In this document: positions 46,586 through 57,149 of the stretch, piece by piece
Layout of the letters: every line of letters starts with the position of its first letter
How positions within the stretch are numbered: the stretch's first letter is position 1
Position numbers and translations under genes: made by a program
NCBI RefSeq assembly: GCF_029213205.1
Contig: NZ_JARGNH010000002.1
Span: 160,505-224,504 of the forward strand
DNA length: 64,000 nucleotides
Direction: 5' to 3'
Source of the DNA: Pseudooceanicola sp.
GTDB lineage: Bacteria; Pseudomonadota; Alphaproteobacteria; Rhodobacterales; Rhodobacteraceae
The notes under the pieces: model-generated
The model's input: only the letters and a program-made list of their open reading frames with translations
The model's database searches: none
Told to the model about the DNA's origin: nothing

Positions 46586-48364
46586 ATGCCAAGCTACACC
46601 GCCCCGGTTAAGGATATGCAGTTCATCCTGCATGATGTTCTGAATGTCTCGCAAAGCGACGTTCGCGGATATGACGAGCTCGACCGCGATTTCACCGCCG
46701 CAATCCTGGACGAGGCCGGCAAGATCGCCTCAGAGGTCCTGGCGCCGCTGAACCTGGTCGGCGACCGCGAGGGCTGTCGGCTGGAAAACGGCATGGTCCA
46801 TACCCCCACCGGGTTCAAGGCGGCCTTCGATCAGATGCGCGCGGGCGGCTGGACCGGTCTCGATTGCAATCCTGACTACGGCGGCCAGGGCATGCCGCAT
46901 ATCATGGCGCTTGCAGCCAACGAAATGTTCACCGGCGCCAATATGGCCTTTACCATGTACCAGGGCCTGACCCATGGCGCCTATTCGGCGATCCATGCGC
47001 ATGGCTCCGAGGCCCAAAAGGCGAAATGGCTGCCGAAGATGGTCAGCTGCGACTGGACCGGCACGATGAACCTGACCGAGCCGCAATGTGGCACCGATCT
47101 GGGGCTGATGCGCACAAAGGCCGAGCCGCAGAGCGACGGCAGCTATCTGGTGAGCGGGCAGAAAATCTTTATCTCGGCGGGCGATCACGACCTGTCAGAG
47201 AATGTCATCCATCTGGTGCTGGCCAAGATTCCCGGCGGCCCCGAGGGGATCAAGGGCGTGTCGCTGTTCATCGTGCCGAAATTCCTGGTCGATGACGACG
47301 GCCAGATCGGCGCCCGCAACAGCCTGTCGGTCGGCAATCTCGAAGAGAAGATGGGCATTCACGGCAATGCCACCTGCGTGATGAATTACGACGGCGCCAC
47401 CGGCTATCTGCTGGGCGAGGAACACAAGGGCATGCGCGCCATGTTCACGATGATGAACGAGGCGCGTCTCGGCGTCGGCATGCAGGGGCTGGCGGTGGCT
47501 GAAGCCGCCTATCAGAATGCGCTGATCTACGCCAAGGACCGTCTGCAAGGCCGGGCCGTCACCGGGGCGGAAAACCCCGATGGCCCCGCCGATCCGCTGA
47601 TTGTGCATCCCGACATTCGCCGCGGGCTGATGGATCAAAAAAGCTTTGTCGAAGCGGGCCGCGCCTTTGCCCTCTGGGGCGCCCAGATGATCGACAGCTC
47701 CATGCGCAAGGATGACGCCGCGGCGGAATCTCTGGTGTCGTTGCTGACCCCGGTGCTCAAGGGCTTCCTGACCGATCAGGGCTTTGAAATGGCGGTTCTG
47801 GCCCAGCAGATCTATGGCGGTCACGGCTATATCGAAGAACAGGGCATGTCGCAATTCGCCCGCGACGCGCGGATCGCGATGATCTATGAGGGCGCCAACG
47901 GGGTGCAGGCGCTGGACCTGGTCGGGCGCAAGCTGGCCTCGGACGGTGGCAAACCCGCGATGGCCTTCTTTGATCTGGTCAAGGGCTTCTGCAAGGACAA
48001 TGCCGATGACGACGAGATCGCCCGCGACTTTGTCGAGCCGCTGAAAACCGCCTCCAAACACCTGCAGGAAGCGGCGATGTACTTCATGCAGAACGGCATG
48101 AAGAACCCCAACCATGCGTTGGCCGGATCCTATGATTTCATGCATCTCTTCGGCCATGTCTGCCTCGGCCTGATGTGGGCCAAGATGGCGATCGCGGCCA
48201 AGGCCAAGCTGGCCGAAGGCGCCGACGATGCGGCGTTTTACGAAACCAAGATCGCGACGGGTCGCTATTACATGGCCCGACGTCTGCCTGCGACAGCGAT
48301 GCACCTGGTCCGGATCAGCTCCGGCGCAGATACGGTGATGGCGCTGGATGTGGCCAATTTCTGA
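46586..48364 (+). CDS. acyl-CoA dehydrogenase, DmdC-type with C-terminal domain
   Basis: A 592-residue FAD enzyme of the long acyl-CoA dehydrogenase branch that includes 3-methylmercaptopropionyl-CoA dehydrogenase (DmdC). N-terminal extension [22 protein letters not shown]-contacting [21 protein letters not shown] and [13 protein letters not shown], the catalytic Glu435 in [19 protein letters not shown], and an extra C-terminal domain with [26 protein letters not shown]. It introduces the 2,3 double bond in acyl-CoA. Cluster context (thiolase, FadB) points to general beta-oxidation; no other DMSP genes are nearby. Confidence 0.9.
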   Translation: MPSYTAPVKDMQFILHDVLNVSQSDVRGYDELDRDFTAAILDEAGKIASEVLAPLNLVGDREGCRLENGMVHTPTGFKAAFDQMRAGGWTGLDCNPDYGGQGMPHIMALAANEMFTGANMAFTMYQGLTHGAYSAIHAHGSEAQKAKWLPKMVSCDWTGTMNLTEPQCGTDLGLMRTKAEPQSDGSYLVSGQKIFISAGDHDLSENVIHLVLAKIPGGPEGIKGVSLFIVPKFLVDDDGQIGARNSLSVGNLEEKMGIHGNATCVMNYDGATGYLLGEEHKGMRAMFTMMNEARLGVGMQGLAVAEAAYQNALIYAKDRLQGRAVTGAENPDGPADPLIVHPDIRRGLMDQKSFVEAGRAFALWGAQMIDSSMRKDDAAAESLVSLLTPVLKGFLTDQGFEMAVLAQQIYGGHGYIEEQGMSQFARDARIAMIYEGANGVQALDLVGRKLASDGGKPAMAFFDLVKGFCKDNADDDEIARDFVEPLKTASKHLQEAAMYFMQNGMKNPNHALAGSYDFMHLFGHVCLGLMWAKMAIAAKAKLAEGADDAAFYETKIATGRYYMARRLPATAMHLVRISSGADTVMALDVANF

Positions 48365-48483
48365 GCCGGGGATCAACCCCGCGCCCTGAATGACAGGGGG
48401 GCCTTCGGCCCCACTCACGGGAAGCGGTCGCCCGGCTCCGGGACTGGAGTCCGGGCGGTCGCAGCGCCGAGGAGGACTAAGGT

Positions 48484-48696
48484 TTGCCAAAACGGTTCCG
48501 CCTGACCCGCCGGTTGCCGGTGGCCATGACTGAAGACGCCTACCGGCGGCTGAAGCGCTTTGCCCAGGAAGCCGAGCTTGACGAAGGCGAGGCGCTTTCG
48601 TTTCTCTTCGAAAACTTCGACAGTGTGACCCATGACAACAACCTGCCGCACCGGCTGCGGTTGTTCAAAGCGGAACTGGGAGAGCGCAAACGCTGA
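48484..48696 (+). CDS. small ribbon-helix-helix-like protein
   Basis: A 70-residue basic protein with a TTG start eight bases after GGAGG. FRLTRRLPVAMTEDAYRRLKRFAQEAELDEGEALSFLFENFDSV has the strand-helix-helix rhythm of a ribbon-helix-helix DNA-binding domain. The tail PHRLRLFKAELGERKR is highly basic. It lies inside the beta-oxidation cluster after a GGGGCC-TTC-GGCCCC hairpin (48397-48412), so it could be a local regulator. Family not recognised with certainty. Confidence 0.6.
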   Translation: MPKRFRLTRRLPVAMTEDAYRRLKRFAQEAELDEGEALSFLFENFDSVTHDNNLPHRLRLFKAELGERKR

Positions 48697-49011
48697 TGGC
48701 ACTGTCAACGCCCACAAGCCCCAATGCCGCGCCGCTGGCGCCGTTCCAACGCCTCCGGCGGGAATATTTTTGGCAAGATGAAGCGGAAACGGGGTCCACC
48801 CCGCCCGGCCTTGCCGGATTGGCGACCGGATTGATCCGGGCGGGGCTTCACCTTGCACGTCCATCGGCTTTCCAGCCTGTAACGCAGCGGCATCGAACCA
48901 CGGGCGCGGTTAACCAAGTGTTACGTCGCCCCTTCATCTTGCCAAAAATATTCCACGGGGGTCCGGGGGTGTGAAACCCCCGGTCCGCCATCACCCACCG
49001 GGAGGACCAAA
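48697..49011. other. 315-bp spacer with a long inverted repeat
   Basis: Between the 70-residue protein and the GST-like gene. It contains the two arms of a 23-bp perfect inverted repeat (48761-48783 and 48932-48954). An ORF of 92 codons starting at the preceding stop spans it, but its product is Pro/Arg-rich and crosses the repeat, so I do not call it a gene. Confidence 0.55.
48761..48954. repeat. paired inverted copies of the GGAATATTTTTGGCAAGATG element
   Basis: The 23-base sequence at 48761-48783 (GGAATATTTTTGGCAAGATG plus AAG) is exactly complementary to 48932-48954. The 148-bp interior is GC-rich. Single related motifs lie at 8561 and 42812. The paired arrangement could form a large hairpin in RNA, or mark a miniature element. 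Confidence 0.7.
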
Positions 49012-49650
49012 ATGACGATCAAGCTCCACTGCTTTGGCGAAAGCGGCAATTCCTATAAGGCGGCGCTGCCGCTGGAACTCTCCGGCCTCGACTGGGAACC
49101 GGTCGCGATCGATTTCTTCAATGGCGGCACCAAGACTCCCGATTACCTCGGCAAGAACCTGATGGGCGAGGCGCCGGTGCTGGAAGACGGCGATGTGGTG
49201 CTGTCGCAATCCGGGGTCATCCAGCTCTATATCAGCGAAAAATCCGGCAAGTTCGGCGGCGCCACCCCCGAAGAGCACCGCGAGGTGTTGCGCTGGATGT
49301 TCTTTGACAATCACAAGATGTCATCGCAATGCGGCACCCAGCGGTTCCTGATGAACTTCCTGCCCGAAGACAAGCGCCCGCTTGAGGTGATCGGCTTTTT
49401 CGGTGGCCGCCTGAAAGCCGCGTTCAAGGTGCTCGATGCCGGACTGCAGGGCCGCGACTGGCTGGTCGGAAACGGCCCGACCCAGGCGGATTTCGCCAAT
49501 TGCGGCTATCTTTTTTATCCCGAGCCGTTCGGCTTTGAGCGCAAGGATTGGCCCAATATCGACCGCTGGCTGGGCAATATCGAATCCCTGCCCGGCTGGA
49601 AACACCCCTATGACCTGATGCCCGGCCGACCTTCCGACCGCGGCCTCTGA
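49012..49650 (+). CDS. glutathione S-transferase family protein
   Basis: A 212-residue thioredoxin-fold/helical protein. N-terminal domain: KLHCFGESGNSYKAALPLELSGLDWEPVAIDFFNGGTKTPDYLGKNLMGEAPVLEDGDVVLSQSGVIQLYI, with Ser12 as the likely glutathione contact and the cis-Pro in EAPVLEDGD, then QSG for the gamma-glutamyl group. The C-terminal all-helical domain contains LVGNGPTQADFANCGYLF. It lies 14 bp before the thiolase gene; its role in a beta-oxidation cluster is unclear, perhaps detoxifying reactive acyl intermediates. Confidence 0.88.
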   Translation: MTIKLHCFGESGNSYKAALPLELSGLDWEPVAIDFFNGGTKTPDYLGKNLMGEAPVLEDGDVVLSQSGVIQLYISEKSGKFGGATPEEHREVLRWMFFDNHKMSSQCGTQRFLMNFLPEDKRPLEVIGFFGGRLKAAFKVLDAGLQGRDWLVGNGPTQADFANCGYLFYPEPFGFERKDWPNIDRWLGNIESLPGWKHPYDLMPGRPSDRGL

Positions 49651-49664
49651 AGCAAGGAGCAGAC

Positions 49665-50876
<1,212 letters not shown>

Positions 50877-50894
50877 CCCCGCTGGCCGCCCGCG

Positions 50895-50938
50895 CCCTCC
50901 CTCTCCCCCGCGGGGGAGAGGGGCGGGGTGAGGGGGCG
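50895..50938. repeat. REP-like palindromic element between fadA and fadB
   Basis: CTCTCCCCCG-CGGGGGAGAG (50901-50920) is a perfect 20-base palindrome followed by GGGCGGGGTGAGGGGGC. I recognise this as the common CCCTCTCCCC...GGGGAGAGGGnnGGGGTGAGGG type of intergenic repeat seen in many proteobacteria. In RNA it forms a stable hairpin that could protect or attenuate the fadA-fadB transcript. Confidence 0.7.
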
Positions 50939-50972
50939 GCGCGGATTATCACCCTGAGGAAAGGGAAGAGAA

Positions 50973-53156
50973 ATGACTGATTTCACGATGGAAATAGGCG
51001 CCGACGGCGTCGCGCTGATCACCTGGGACCTGCCGGGGAAAAGCATGAATGTGTTGACCATGGCCGGCGCCGCCGAGCTGGAAGCGGCGGTTGACGCGGC
51101 ACTGGCCGACGGTGCGGTCAAGGGCATCGTCATCACCTCCGGCAAAGAGACGATGGCCGGGGGCATGGATCTGAACGTGCTGGCCGATATGAAAACCGAA
51201 GGCGCCCAGGGCGTCTTTGACGGGATCATGTCGCTGCATGGCCTGCTGCGCAAGATCGAGCGCGCCGGGATGGATCCGAAAACCAACAAGGGCGGCAAGC
51301 CGATTGCCGCCGCCGTGCCCGGCACCGCGATGGGCATCGGGCTGGAATTGCCGCTGGCCTGCCACCGGTTCTTTGTCGCCGACAATCCCAAGGCGAAACT
51401 CGGCTTGCCGGAAATCCAGGTCGGGATTTTCCCCGGCGCCGGTGGCACCACCCGCCTCGTGCGCAAGCTTGGCGTGATGATGGCGGCCCCGTTCCTGCTG
51501 CAGGCCAAGATGAGCGATCCGCAGGGCGCGGTGAAAGCCGGGATCGCGGATGAGGTGGTGGCCGATCCGGTCGCCGCCGCCCGGGCCTGGGTGCTCTCCA
51601 ACCCGGAGATCGTCAAACCCTGGGATGCCAAGGGCTACAAGATGCCCGGTGGCGCGCCCTATCATCCGGCGGGCTTCCAGACCTTTGTCGGCGCCAACGC
51701 GATGATCAACGGCCAGACCTGGGGCGCCTACCCGGCCCCCAAGGCGCTGCTCTCGGCGGTCTATGAGGGCGCGATGGTGCCCTTTGACACCGCCCTCAGG
51801 ATCGAGGCGCGCTGGTTCACCAGCGTCATCATGAACCCATCATCCTCTGCGATGATCCGCTCGCTGTTCCTGAACAAGGAAGCGCTGGAAAAAGGTGCCA
51901 ACCGGCCCGAGGCCCCCGATCAACGGGTCAAGAAAATGGGTGTCATGGGTGCCGGCATGATGGGCGCCGGGATCGCGCTGGTCTCGGCCCAGGCCGGGAT
52001 CGAGGTGGTGCTGATCGACCAGAAACAGGAAGCGGCGGACAAGGGCAAAGCCTATGCCGAGGCCTATTTCGACAAGGGCATCAAGCGCGGCAAATCCACC
52101 GAAGCGAAAAAGGCCGAGGTGCTGGGGCGGATCAATGCCACCACCGATTACAATGCCCTGGCGGACGCCGATCTGATCATCGAAGCGGTGTTTGAGGATG
52201 TCGGCGTCAAGGCCGAGGTGACCAAGAACGTCGAGGCGGTGATCCCCGCGACCTGCATCTATGCCTCCAACACCTCGACCCTGCCGATCACCGGGCTGGC
52301 CAAGGCCTCAACCCGCCCGGATCAGTTCATCGGCATCCACTTCTTTTCGCCGGTCGAAAAGATGGCGCTGGTCGAGATCATCAAGGGCAAGAAGACCGGG
52401 GATCGCGCGGTGGCCAAGGCGCTGGATTATGTCCGCCAGATCCGCAAGACCCCGATCGTGGTCAATGACGCGCGGTTCTTTTTCGCCAACCGCTGCATCA
52501 TCCCCTATCTCAACGAAGGTGCGCGGATGGTCAGCGAAGGCGTGACGCCGGTGCTGGTCGACAATGCCGCACGGATGCTGGGGATGCCGGTCGGGCCGCT
52601 GCAATTGATCGACGAAACCTCGATCGATCTGGCGGTGAAGATCGCCAAGGCGACGAAAGAGGCGATGGGCGCGGACTATCCCGCGGATGCCGAGGGTGTC
52701 GATGGGCTGATGTTCTGGCTGTATGACCAGGGGCGGTTGGGACGCAAATCCAACGCCGGGTTCTACAGCTATGATGACAAGGGCAAGCGCCTGGGCATCT
52801 GGGACGGGCTGACCGAGAAATACACCTCGAACAGCGACCGCCCCGAGGTTGACGAGGTGCAGGACCGGCTGATGTTCGCGCAGGTGCTGGAGGCGGTGCG
52901 CGCGCTTGAGGAAGGCGTGCTCGAGGATATCCGCGAGGGCGATGTCGGCGCGATCCTCGGCTGGGGCTTTGCGCCCTGGTCCGGCGGGCCGTTCTCCTGG
53001 CTCGATATCATCGGCGCAGCCGAGGCGGTGAAACGCTGTGACCGGCTGACCAAGGCGCATGGCGTGCGGTTCACCGCGCCCAAGCTGCTGCGTGAAATGG
53101 CCGACAAGGGAGAGACCTTCTATGGCCGCTTCGGCGCCGGTGCCAAGGCTGCCTGA
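50973..53156 (+). CDS. fadB: bifunctional enoyl-CoA hydratase / 3-hydroxyacyl-CoA dehydrogenase
   Basis: A 727-residue FadB/FadJ-type enzyme. The N-terminal crotonase domain (1-190) includes ITSGKETMAGGMDLNVLADM and ELPLACHRFFVADNPKAKLGLPEIQVGIFPGAGGT, with the catalytic Glu in GLPEIQVG. The NAD-binding domain starts at VKKMGVMGAGMMGAGIALVSAQAG (about residue 325). Next come NTSTLPITGLAKASTRPDQFIGIHFFSPVEKM with the catalytic His, and two C-terminal 3HCDH domains to the end. It performs hydration and then NAD-dependent oxidation of acyl-CoA chains; FadA is its partner. A terminator follows. Confidence 0.95.
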   Translation: MTDFTMEIGADGVALITWDLPGKSMNVLTMAGAAELEAAVDAALADGAVKGIVITSGKETMAGGMDLNVLADMKTEGAQGVFDGIMSLHGLLRKIERAGMDPKTNKGGKPIAAAVPGTAMGIGLELPLACHRFFVADNPKAKLGLPEIQVGIFPGAGGTTRLVRKLGVMMAAPFLLQAKMSDPQGAVKAGIADEVVADPVAAARAWVLSNPEIVKPWDAKGYKMPGGAPYHPAGFQTFVGANAMINGQTWGAYPAPKALLSAVYEGAMVPFDTALRIEARWFTSVIMNPSSSAMIRSLFLNKEALEKGANRPEAPDQRVKKMGVMGAGMMGAGIALVSAQAGIEVVLIDQKQEAADKGKAYAEAYFDKGIKRGKSTEAKKAEVLGRINATTDYNALADADLIIEAVFEDVGVKAEVTKNVEAVIPATCIYASNTSTLPITGLAKASTRPDQFIGIHFFSPVEKMALVEIIKGKKTGDRAVAKALDYVRQIRKTPIVVNDARFFFANRCIIPYLNEGARMVSEGVTPVLVDNAARMLGMPVGPLQLIDETSIDLAVKIAKATKEAMGADYPADAEGVDGLMFWLYDQGRLGRKSNAGFYSYDDKGKRLGIWDGLTEKYTSNSDRPEVDEVQDRLMFAQVLEAVRALEEGVLEDIREGDVGAILGWGFAPWSGGPFSWLDIIGAAEAVKRCDRLTKAHGVRFTAPKLLREMADKGETFYGRFGAGAKAA

Positions 53157-53176
53157 TAGCGCCACCAGTTGATCGA

Positions 53177-53216
53177 GAGGACCGCGCGCTATTCCGGCAC
53201 GCGGTCCTTTTCTTTT
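53177..53216 (+). terminator. intrinsic terminator of the fad cluster
   Basis: AGGACCGCG (53178-53186) pairs with CGCGGTCCT (53200-53208), followed by TTTTCTTTT, 20 bp after the fadB stop. Confidence 0.85.
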
Positions 53217-53438
53217 GGCGGCAACGGCCGGACCCGCGCCTTCGCTGAGTCCCGCCCGAACATTACATGACAATTAATTTCATTCGGTGCCGCGCCCGGA
53301 CGGTGGTATATCCATTGCGCGACGTTTCACCCGACTGACGGTGGCGCATTGTCAATTGCCGCCAGGTCGCAGCCAAATCCCTATTTGGCGCCGCCCCTCG
53401 CACGGCCCCGGTGCCACCAAATTTTTTTGGAGGATATC

Positions 53439-53726
53439 ATGAAACGACTTTCCATGACTTTTGCCGCCACAATGTTGATCAGCGGCCCCGCCGCCGCCGA
53501 TTGCGCCTATATGGGCGGCTATTACCCGGTCGGCAGCGTCATCTGCGCCGCCGGTGGCTGGCTCGAACAATGCACCGTGGCGGATTACTGGTCGGCGATC
53601 GGCCAATGCAATGCGTCGGACGATCCAACCGGCGGCATCAAGAAAGACGGGACCGAGACGTTTTCGACCGATACCGAGGTCAAGCGCGAGGACAGCGGAA
53701 CCGCGACGAGCACGGCAACGGATTGA
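53439..53726 (+). CDS. small secreted cysteine-containing protein, hypothetical
   Basis: A 95-residue exported protein. Signal peptide MKRLSMTFAATMLISGPAAA is cut before DCAYMG. The mature part has four cysteines (DCAYMG, VICAAGGW, EQCTVAD, GQCNAS), consistent with two disulfides, then a polar, Thr/Ser-rich disordered tail (GTETFSTDTEVKREDSGTATSTATD). TTTGGAGGATATC is a strong ribosome site, which excludes the longer frame from 53349. No family recognised. It stands alone between two terminators. Confidence 0.7.
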   Translation: MKRLSMTFAATMLISGPAAADCAYMGGYYPVGSVICAAGGWLEQCTVADYWSAIGQCNASDDPTGGIKKDGTETFSTDTEVKREDSGTATSTATD

Positions 53727-53795
53727 GCCAGGGGATTGATCCAAGCGATTGATCTGGCAGTAGCCGCGACCCGCCGTCAGACACGCGGCGCAAAG

Positions 53796-53835
53796 AAAAA
53801 CCGCGTCCCCGTCTGGCAGGAACGCGGTTTGATTT
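53796..53835. terminator. bidirectional terminator
   Basis: AAACCGCGT (53798-53806) and ACGCGGTTT (53822-53830) with A-rich and T-rich flanks, located between the convergent small secreted protein gene and the Hint-type gene. Confidence 0.75.
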
Positions 53836-53887
53836 ACTCAGATCTGGCCGCCGGGAAACGGCGCAAATCAACAGGACAGGTCGGCGA

Positions 53888-54589
53888 TCAGGCGACGCGG
53901 GGCATGTCGTAGACGATTTCCGCATCTTCGCAGCGGTCCTCGCCGTCAAGCCAGGCTTCGATGATCTCGCAACGGATGTCGGCGATCACACCGGCGTCGA
54001 AATCCGAGGACAGCAGCCGGTAATCCTGGCCGCCATTGGTTTCGAACAGCTGGCTGATCAGGTCACCCGCCGCAGCGCAGACGCAGAGCGCGCCATGGGC
54101 GGTGAACACGATCTCGTTTTCGTCGAACTGGATCACAAAGACCTCGACCGAGGCCAGGTGCGACACCCGTTCGATACCGCAGACACCTTCCAGCTCTTCG
54201 GCGCGGACCATGGCAAAGGGATCGCCCAGGGCGGCCTCGGCGGCGTCGCTTTCCACAACCAGACCCTGGTGCGGCAGAACGATCATCGCTTCGCGGTTGC
54301 CGAGCACCCCGGCCGGGACATGCAACGGACGGAATTGGCCCGGGCATTTGCCGATGCCGTTCCACAGCGGCTGACGGCGGATGGCGCGCACCGGGCGCAG
54401 GCCATTGTCAAAGGTCAGCACGGCATCGCCGACTTTGATGTCTTCGACGCGCTGCCAGCCGTGAATGGTGGCGACCTTGGTGCCGGCAACGATCCCGGAC
54501 ATGACGCCGGAATTGGCGCCGCCAAGGGCGGATTGGAGGGCCTCGTCTTCGTGGTGGCTCTGAAAGTCGTTGGTGATGAAGTCCAGCAT
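53888..54589 (-). CDS. Hint-like domain protein lacking the nucleophilic cysteine
   Basis: A 233-residue protein. SGIVAGTKVATIHGWQRVEDIKVGDAVLTFDNGLRPVRAIRRQPLW (about 31-77) matches the start of Rhodobacterales Hint domains, and VLPHQGLVVES corresponds to their P-x-H-x-x-L segment. Where Hint proteins have Cys-Phe-Thr-x-Gly-Thr, this protein has Gly32-Ile-Val-Ala-Gly-Thr, so the self-cleavage nucleophile is missing. The N-terminal region before it is only about 30 residues, with no signal peptide. ATG 54589 is preferred over a much longer frame to 54808. It follows a sulfotransferase gene on the same strand. Confidence 0.75.
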   Translation of the reverse strand: MLDFITNDFQSHHEDEALQSALGGANSGVMSGIVAGTKVATIHGWQRVEDIKVGDAVLTFDNGLRPVRAIRRQPLWNGIGKCPGQFRPLHVPAGVLGNREAMIVLPHQGLVVESDAAEAALGDPFAMVRAEELEGVCGIERVSHLASVEVFVIQFDENEIVFTAHGALCVCAAAGDLISQLFETNGGQDYRLLSSDFDAGVIADIRCEIIEAWLDGEDRCEDAEIVYDMPRVA

Positions 54590-54768
54590 AGTTTTGTTCC
54601 CGTGTCCTTCGGCTTTGTGCCGTTTGTTTTGATGACACCAATAAGCACCGACTTCGGGTCCGCCGTTTGCCGCCAAAAGGACAAAATTGGGGCATCGTTC
54701 TGCCATCGCGAACAATTGGGCGAAAAGAGGCAAATTGAAGCTAATTTTGGGCAGTTTTTCGGAGAGGT

Positions 54769-55419
54769 TTAGTAGCTGTAGCCGAATCTCGCGATATCGA
54801 CGGCGCAATCAGCCGCGATCAGGGCCTGAGAGCGCGAATCATAGTAATCCCGGTAGTTCCTGCCCCGATCCGAGGCATTGGCCAGCGGCAGGGCCAGGCG
54901 GAACCCCAGGTGATCCCACAGCGGCTCGGCATCGGTTTCGACATGTTCCAGCCTTATATAGAGGTCACACATCTCGGCCCCGTCCGGCGCGCTGACATAG
55001 CTTTGCGCCGGATTGGCGCGAAATGCGGCACGGGTCTGTGGATGGGCGAGGAAGGCGGCGAAGCTCAGCTCGCGGGCCAGATGCACCGCCGGGTGTTCAA
55101 ATCCCTGGCCGCGCAGCCAGTGATAATAGCTGACCGCCCGGTCCCAGGGATTGCGCACCAGGGTAAAGACAAACAGCGCCTGCATCTCGTCCCGGCTGAG
55201 CAGCCCGTCCAGATCGCCCAGGGTCGAATGTTTCCACAGCCGCCCTCTGCTCTGCACCCCGGCCAACCGCTTGCGCCGGTTCTGCGCCTTGGGGGTGTCG
55301 CCCAACATCAGGTCGTCTTTCATCGCCCGGGCTTCCAGCGCCAGCGCCATCGCGGTGCCGCCGGTTTTCGGGATATGGATGAATATATAGCGGCGACCGC
55401 GTGACAGGATCATCCGCAC
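54769..55419 (-). CDS. sulfotransferase family protein
   Basis: A 216-residue PAPS-dependent sulfotransferase of the type 2 (carbohydrate/membrane-like) family. The 5'-phosphosulfate loop is FIHIPKTGGTAMAL (about residues 13-26), and the 3'-phosphate site is LVRNPWDRAVSYYHWL (87-102). The C-terminal NYRDYYDSRSQALIAADCAVDIARFGYSY is the usual ending of this group. It probably modifies a surface glycan. It lies 179 bp upstream of the Hint-like gene, probably with a separate promoter for each. Confidence 0.88.
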   Translation of the reverse strand: MRMILSRGRRYIFIHIPKTGGTAMALALEARAMKDDLMLGDTPKAQNRRKRLAGVQSRGRLWKHSTLGDLDGLLSRDEMQALFVFTLVRNPWDRAVSYYHWLRGQGFEHPAVHLARELSFAAFLAHPQTRAAFRANPAQSYVSAPDGAEMCDLYIRLEHVETDAEPLWDHLGFRLALPLANASDRGRNYRDYYDSRSQALIAADCAVDIARFGYSY

Positions 55420-55517
55420 ATGATTACCTGCCCGCCCGGCCCCGGCAATGCATCAGCTTGCGCCAAACTGCGGGGGACGGCAAAAAGGACACCTGTATTA
55501 TGTAGGGGAGGACCAGT

Positions 55518-57149
55518 ATGGGCTGGCTGAGTGACGAGACCGGGCTGGAAAAGACGCCCGCCAACCATGTGCCGCTGACGCCGCTGTCCAACCTGACCCG
55601 CGCCGCGCGGATCTGGCCAGAGCGGCTGGCGGTGGTCTATGGCCCGCATCGCAAGACCTACGGCGAGTATAAGGAGCGGGTAACGCGGCTGGCCTCGGCC
55701 CTCTCCGGACTCGGGGTTGAGCCGGGCGAAGTCGTCGCCACGATGATCCCGAACCTGCCCGCCCAGGTCGAGGCGCATTTCGGCGTGCCCGCCTGCGGCG
55801 CGGTGCTGAACGCGATCAACGTGCGGCTGGATGCGGATACCGTCGCCTATATCCTGGATCACGGCGGCGCCAAGGTGGTGCTGGTCGATCCGCAATTCCT
55901 GCCGACCCTGGCCGAAGCGATCGATCGGATGCAGGGCCCGGCACCGGTGGTTATCGAAGTGCCCGACGATCATGGCGGTGTCCATGCCAGCGGCCATTAC
56001 ATGACGTATGAGGACCTTTTGGCGCGCGGCAATCCGGCGTTTGACTGGATCATGCCGCAGGATGAATGGGAAAGCATCGCGCTGAACTACACCTCGGGCA
56101 CCACCGGGCGTCCCAAGGGGGTGGTCTATCACCACCGCGGCGCACATCTGAACGCGATGGGCCAGATCCTGAGCTGGCGAATGGTGCTCTATCCCCGTTA
56201 CCTGACCATCGTGCCGCTGTTTCACTGCAATGCCTGGTGTCATCCCTGGATGATCCCGCTGCTCGGCGGCACCATGGTCTGCCTGCGCGACATCGCCGCC
56301 GGACCGATGTTCGATGCTTTCGCCGATGAGGGCGTCACCCATTTCGGCGGCGCGCCAATTGTGCTGAACATGCTGGTCAACGCGCCCGAGGCCGAGAAGC
56401 GCCGGTTCGATCAGATCGTCGAGGTATTCACCGCCGGCGCGCCGCCTGCCCCGGCCACCCTCGCGGCGATCGAACCGATGGGCTTCAATGTCACCCAGGT
56501 CTATGGGCTGACGGAAACCTATGGCCCGGCCACCGAATGCACCTGGGACGACGACCTCTGGGGCGACTTGCAGGGCGATGACCGTGCCGCGATCAAGGCG
56601 CGCCAGGGTGTCGCGATGCCCGCCTATGAACATGTCACCGTGCTCGACAGCGACAACATGGATCAGGTGCCGATGGACGGCGCCACCCAGGGCGAGATCA
56701 TGTTTCGCGGCAATGGGGTGATGAAGGGCTATTACAAGAACCCCGAGGCCACGGCAGAGGCGTTTCGCGGCGGCTATTTTCATTCCGGCGATCTCGCCAT
56801 GCAGCATCCCGACGGCTATATGCAGATCCAGGACCGGGCCAAGGACATCATCATCTCGGGCGGCGAAAACATCTCGTCGGTCGAAGTCGAGGGGGTGCTG
56901 ATGGGTCATCCCGATGTGCTGCTCTGCGCGGTGGTCGCCAAGCCGGACGAGAAATGGGGCGAGGTGCCCTGCGCCTTTGTCGAGCTCAAGGATGGGCGCA
57001 ATGGCGATGCCGAGGCGCTGATCAGCTTTGCCCGCAACAAGCTGGCCGGATTCAAGACGCCGAAATCGGTGGTGTTTGGCGAATTGCCGAAAACCTCGAC
57101 CGGCAAGATCCAGAAATTCGAACTGCGCGCGCGGGCGCGACAGCCCTGA
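55518..57149 (+). CDS. acyl-CoA synthetase (AMP-forming)
   Basis: A 543-residue ANL-superfamily ligase. The P-loop YTSGTTGRPKG (191-201), the adenine motif YGLTETYGP, the hinge region SGDLAMQHPDGYMQIQDRAKDIIISGGENISS and the terminal catalytic Lys in KTSTGKIQKFELR are all intact. It activates a carboxylic acid to acyl-CoA via an acyl-AMP intermediate. The medium-chain or DmdB-like branch is plausible; the substrate is not deducible. GGGGAGGACC provides the ribosome site. It may supply the beta-oxidation cluster 2 kb upstream. Confidence 0.9.
   Translation: MGWLSDETGLEKTPANHVPLTPLSNLTRAARIWPERLAVVYGPHRKTYGEYKERVTRLASALSGLGVEPGEVVATMIPNLPAQVEAHFGVPACGAVLNAINVRLDADTVAYILDHGGAKVVLVDPQFLPTLAEAIDRMQGPAPVVIEVPDDHGGVHASGHYMTYEDLLARGNPAFDWIMPQDEWESIALNYTSGTTGRPKGVVYHHRGAHLNAMGQILSWRMVLYPRYLTIVPLFHCNAWCHPWMIPLLGGTMVCLRDIAAGPMFDAFADEGVTHFGGAPIVLNMLVNAPEAEKRRFDQIVEVFTAGAPPAPATLAAIEPMGFNVTQVYGLTETYGPATECTWDDDLWGDLQGDDRAAIKARQGVAMPAYEHVTVLDSDNMDQVPMDGATQGEIMFRGNGVMKGYYKNPEATAEAFRGGYFHSGDLAMQHPDGYMQIQDRAKDIIISGGENISSVEVEGVLMGHPDVLLCAVVAKPDEKWGEVPCAFVELKDGRNGDAEALISFARNKLAGFKTPKSVVFGELPKTSTGKIQKFELRARARQP

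Noticed and set aside
48696-48974. A 92-codon ORF directly after the small RHH-like gene
   Set aside because: It crosses both arms of the 23-bp inverted repeat and its product is low-complexity; the overlapping start alone is not enough.
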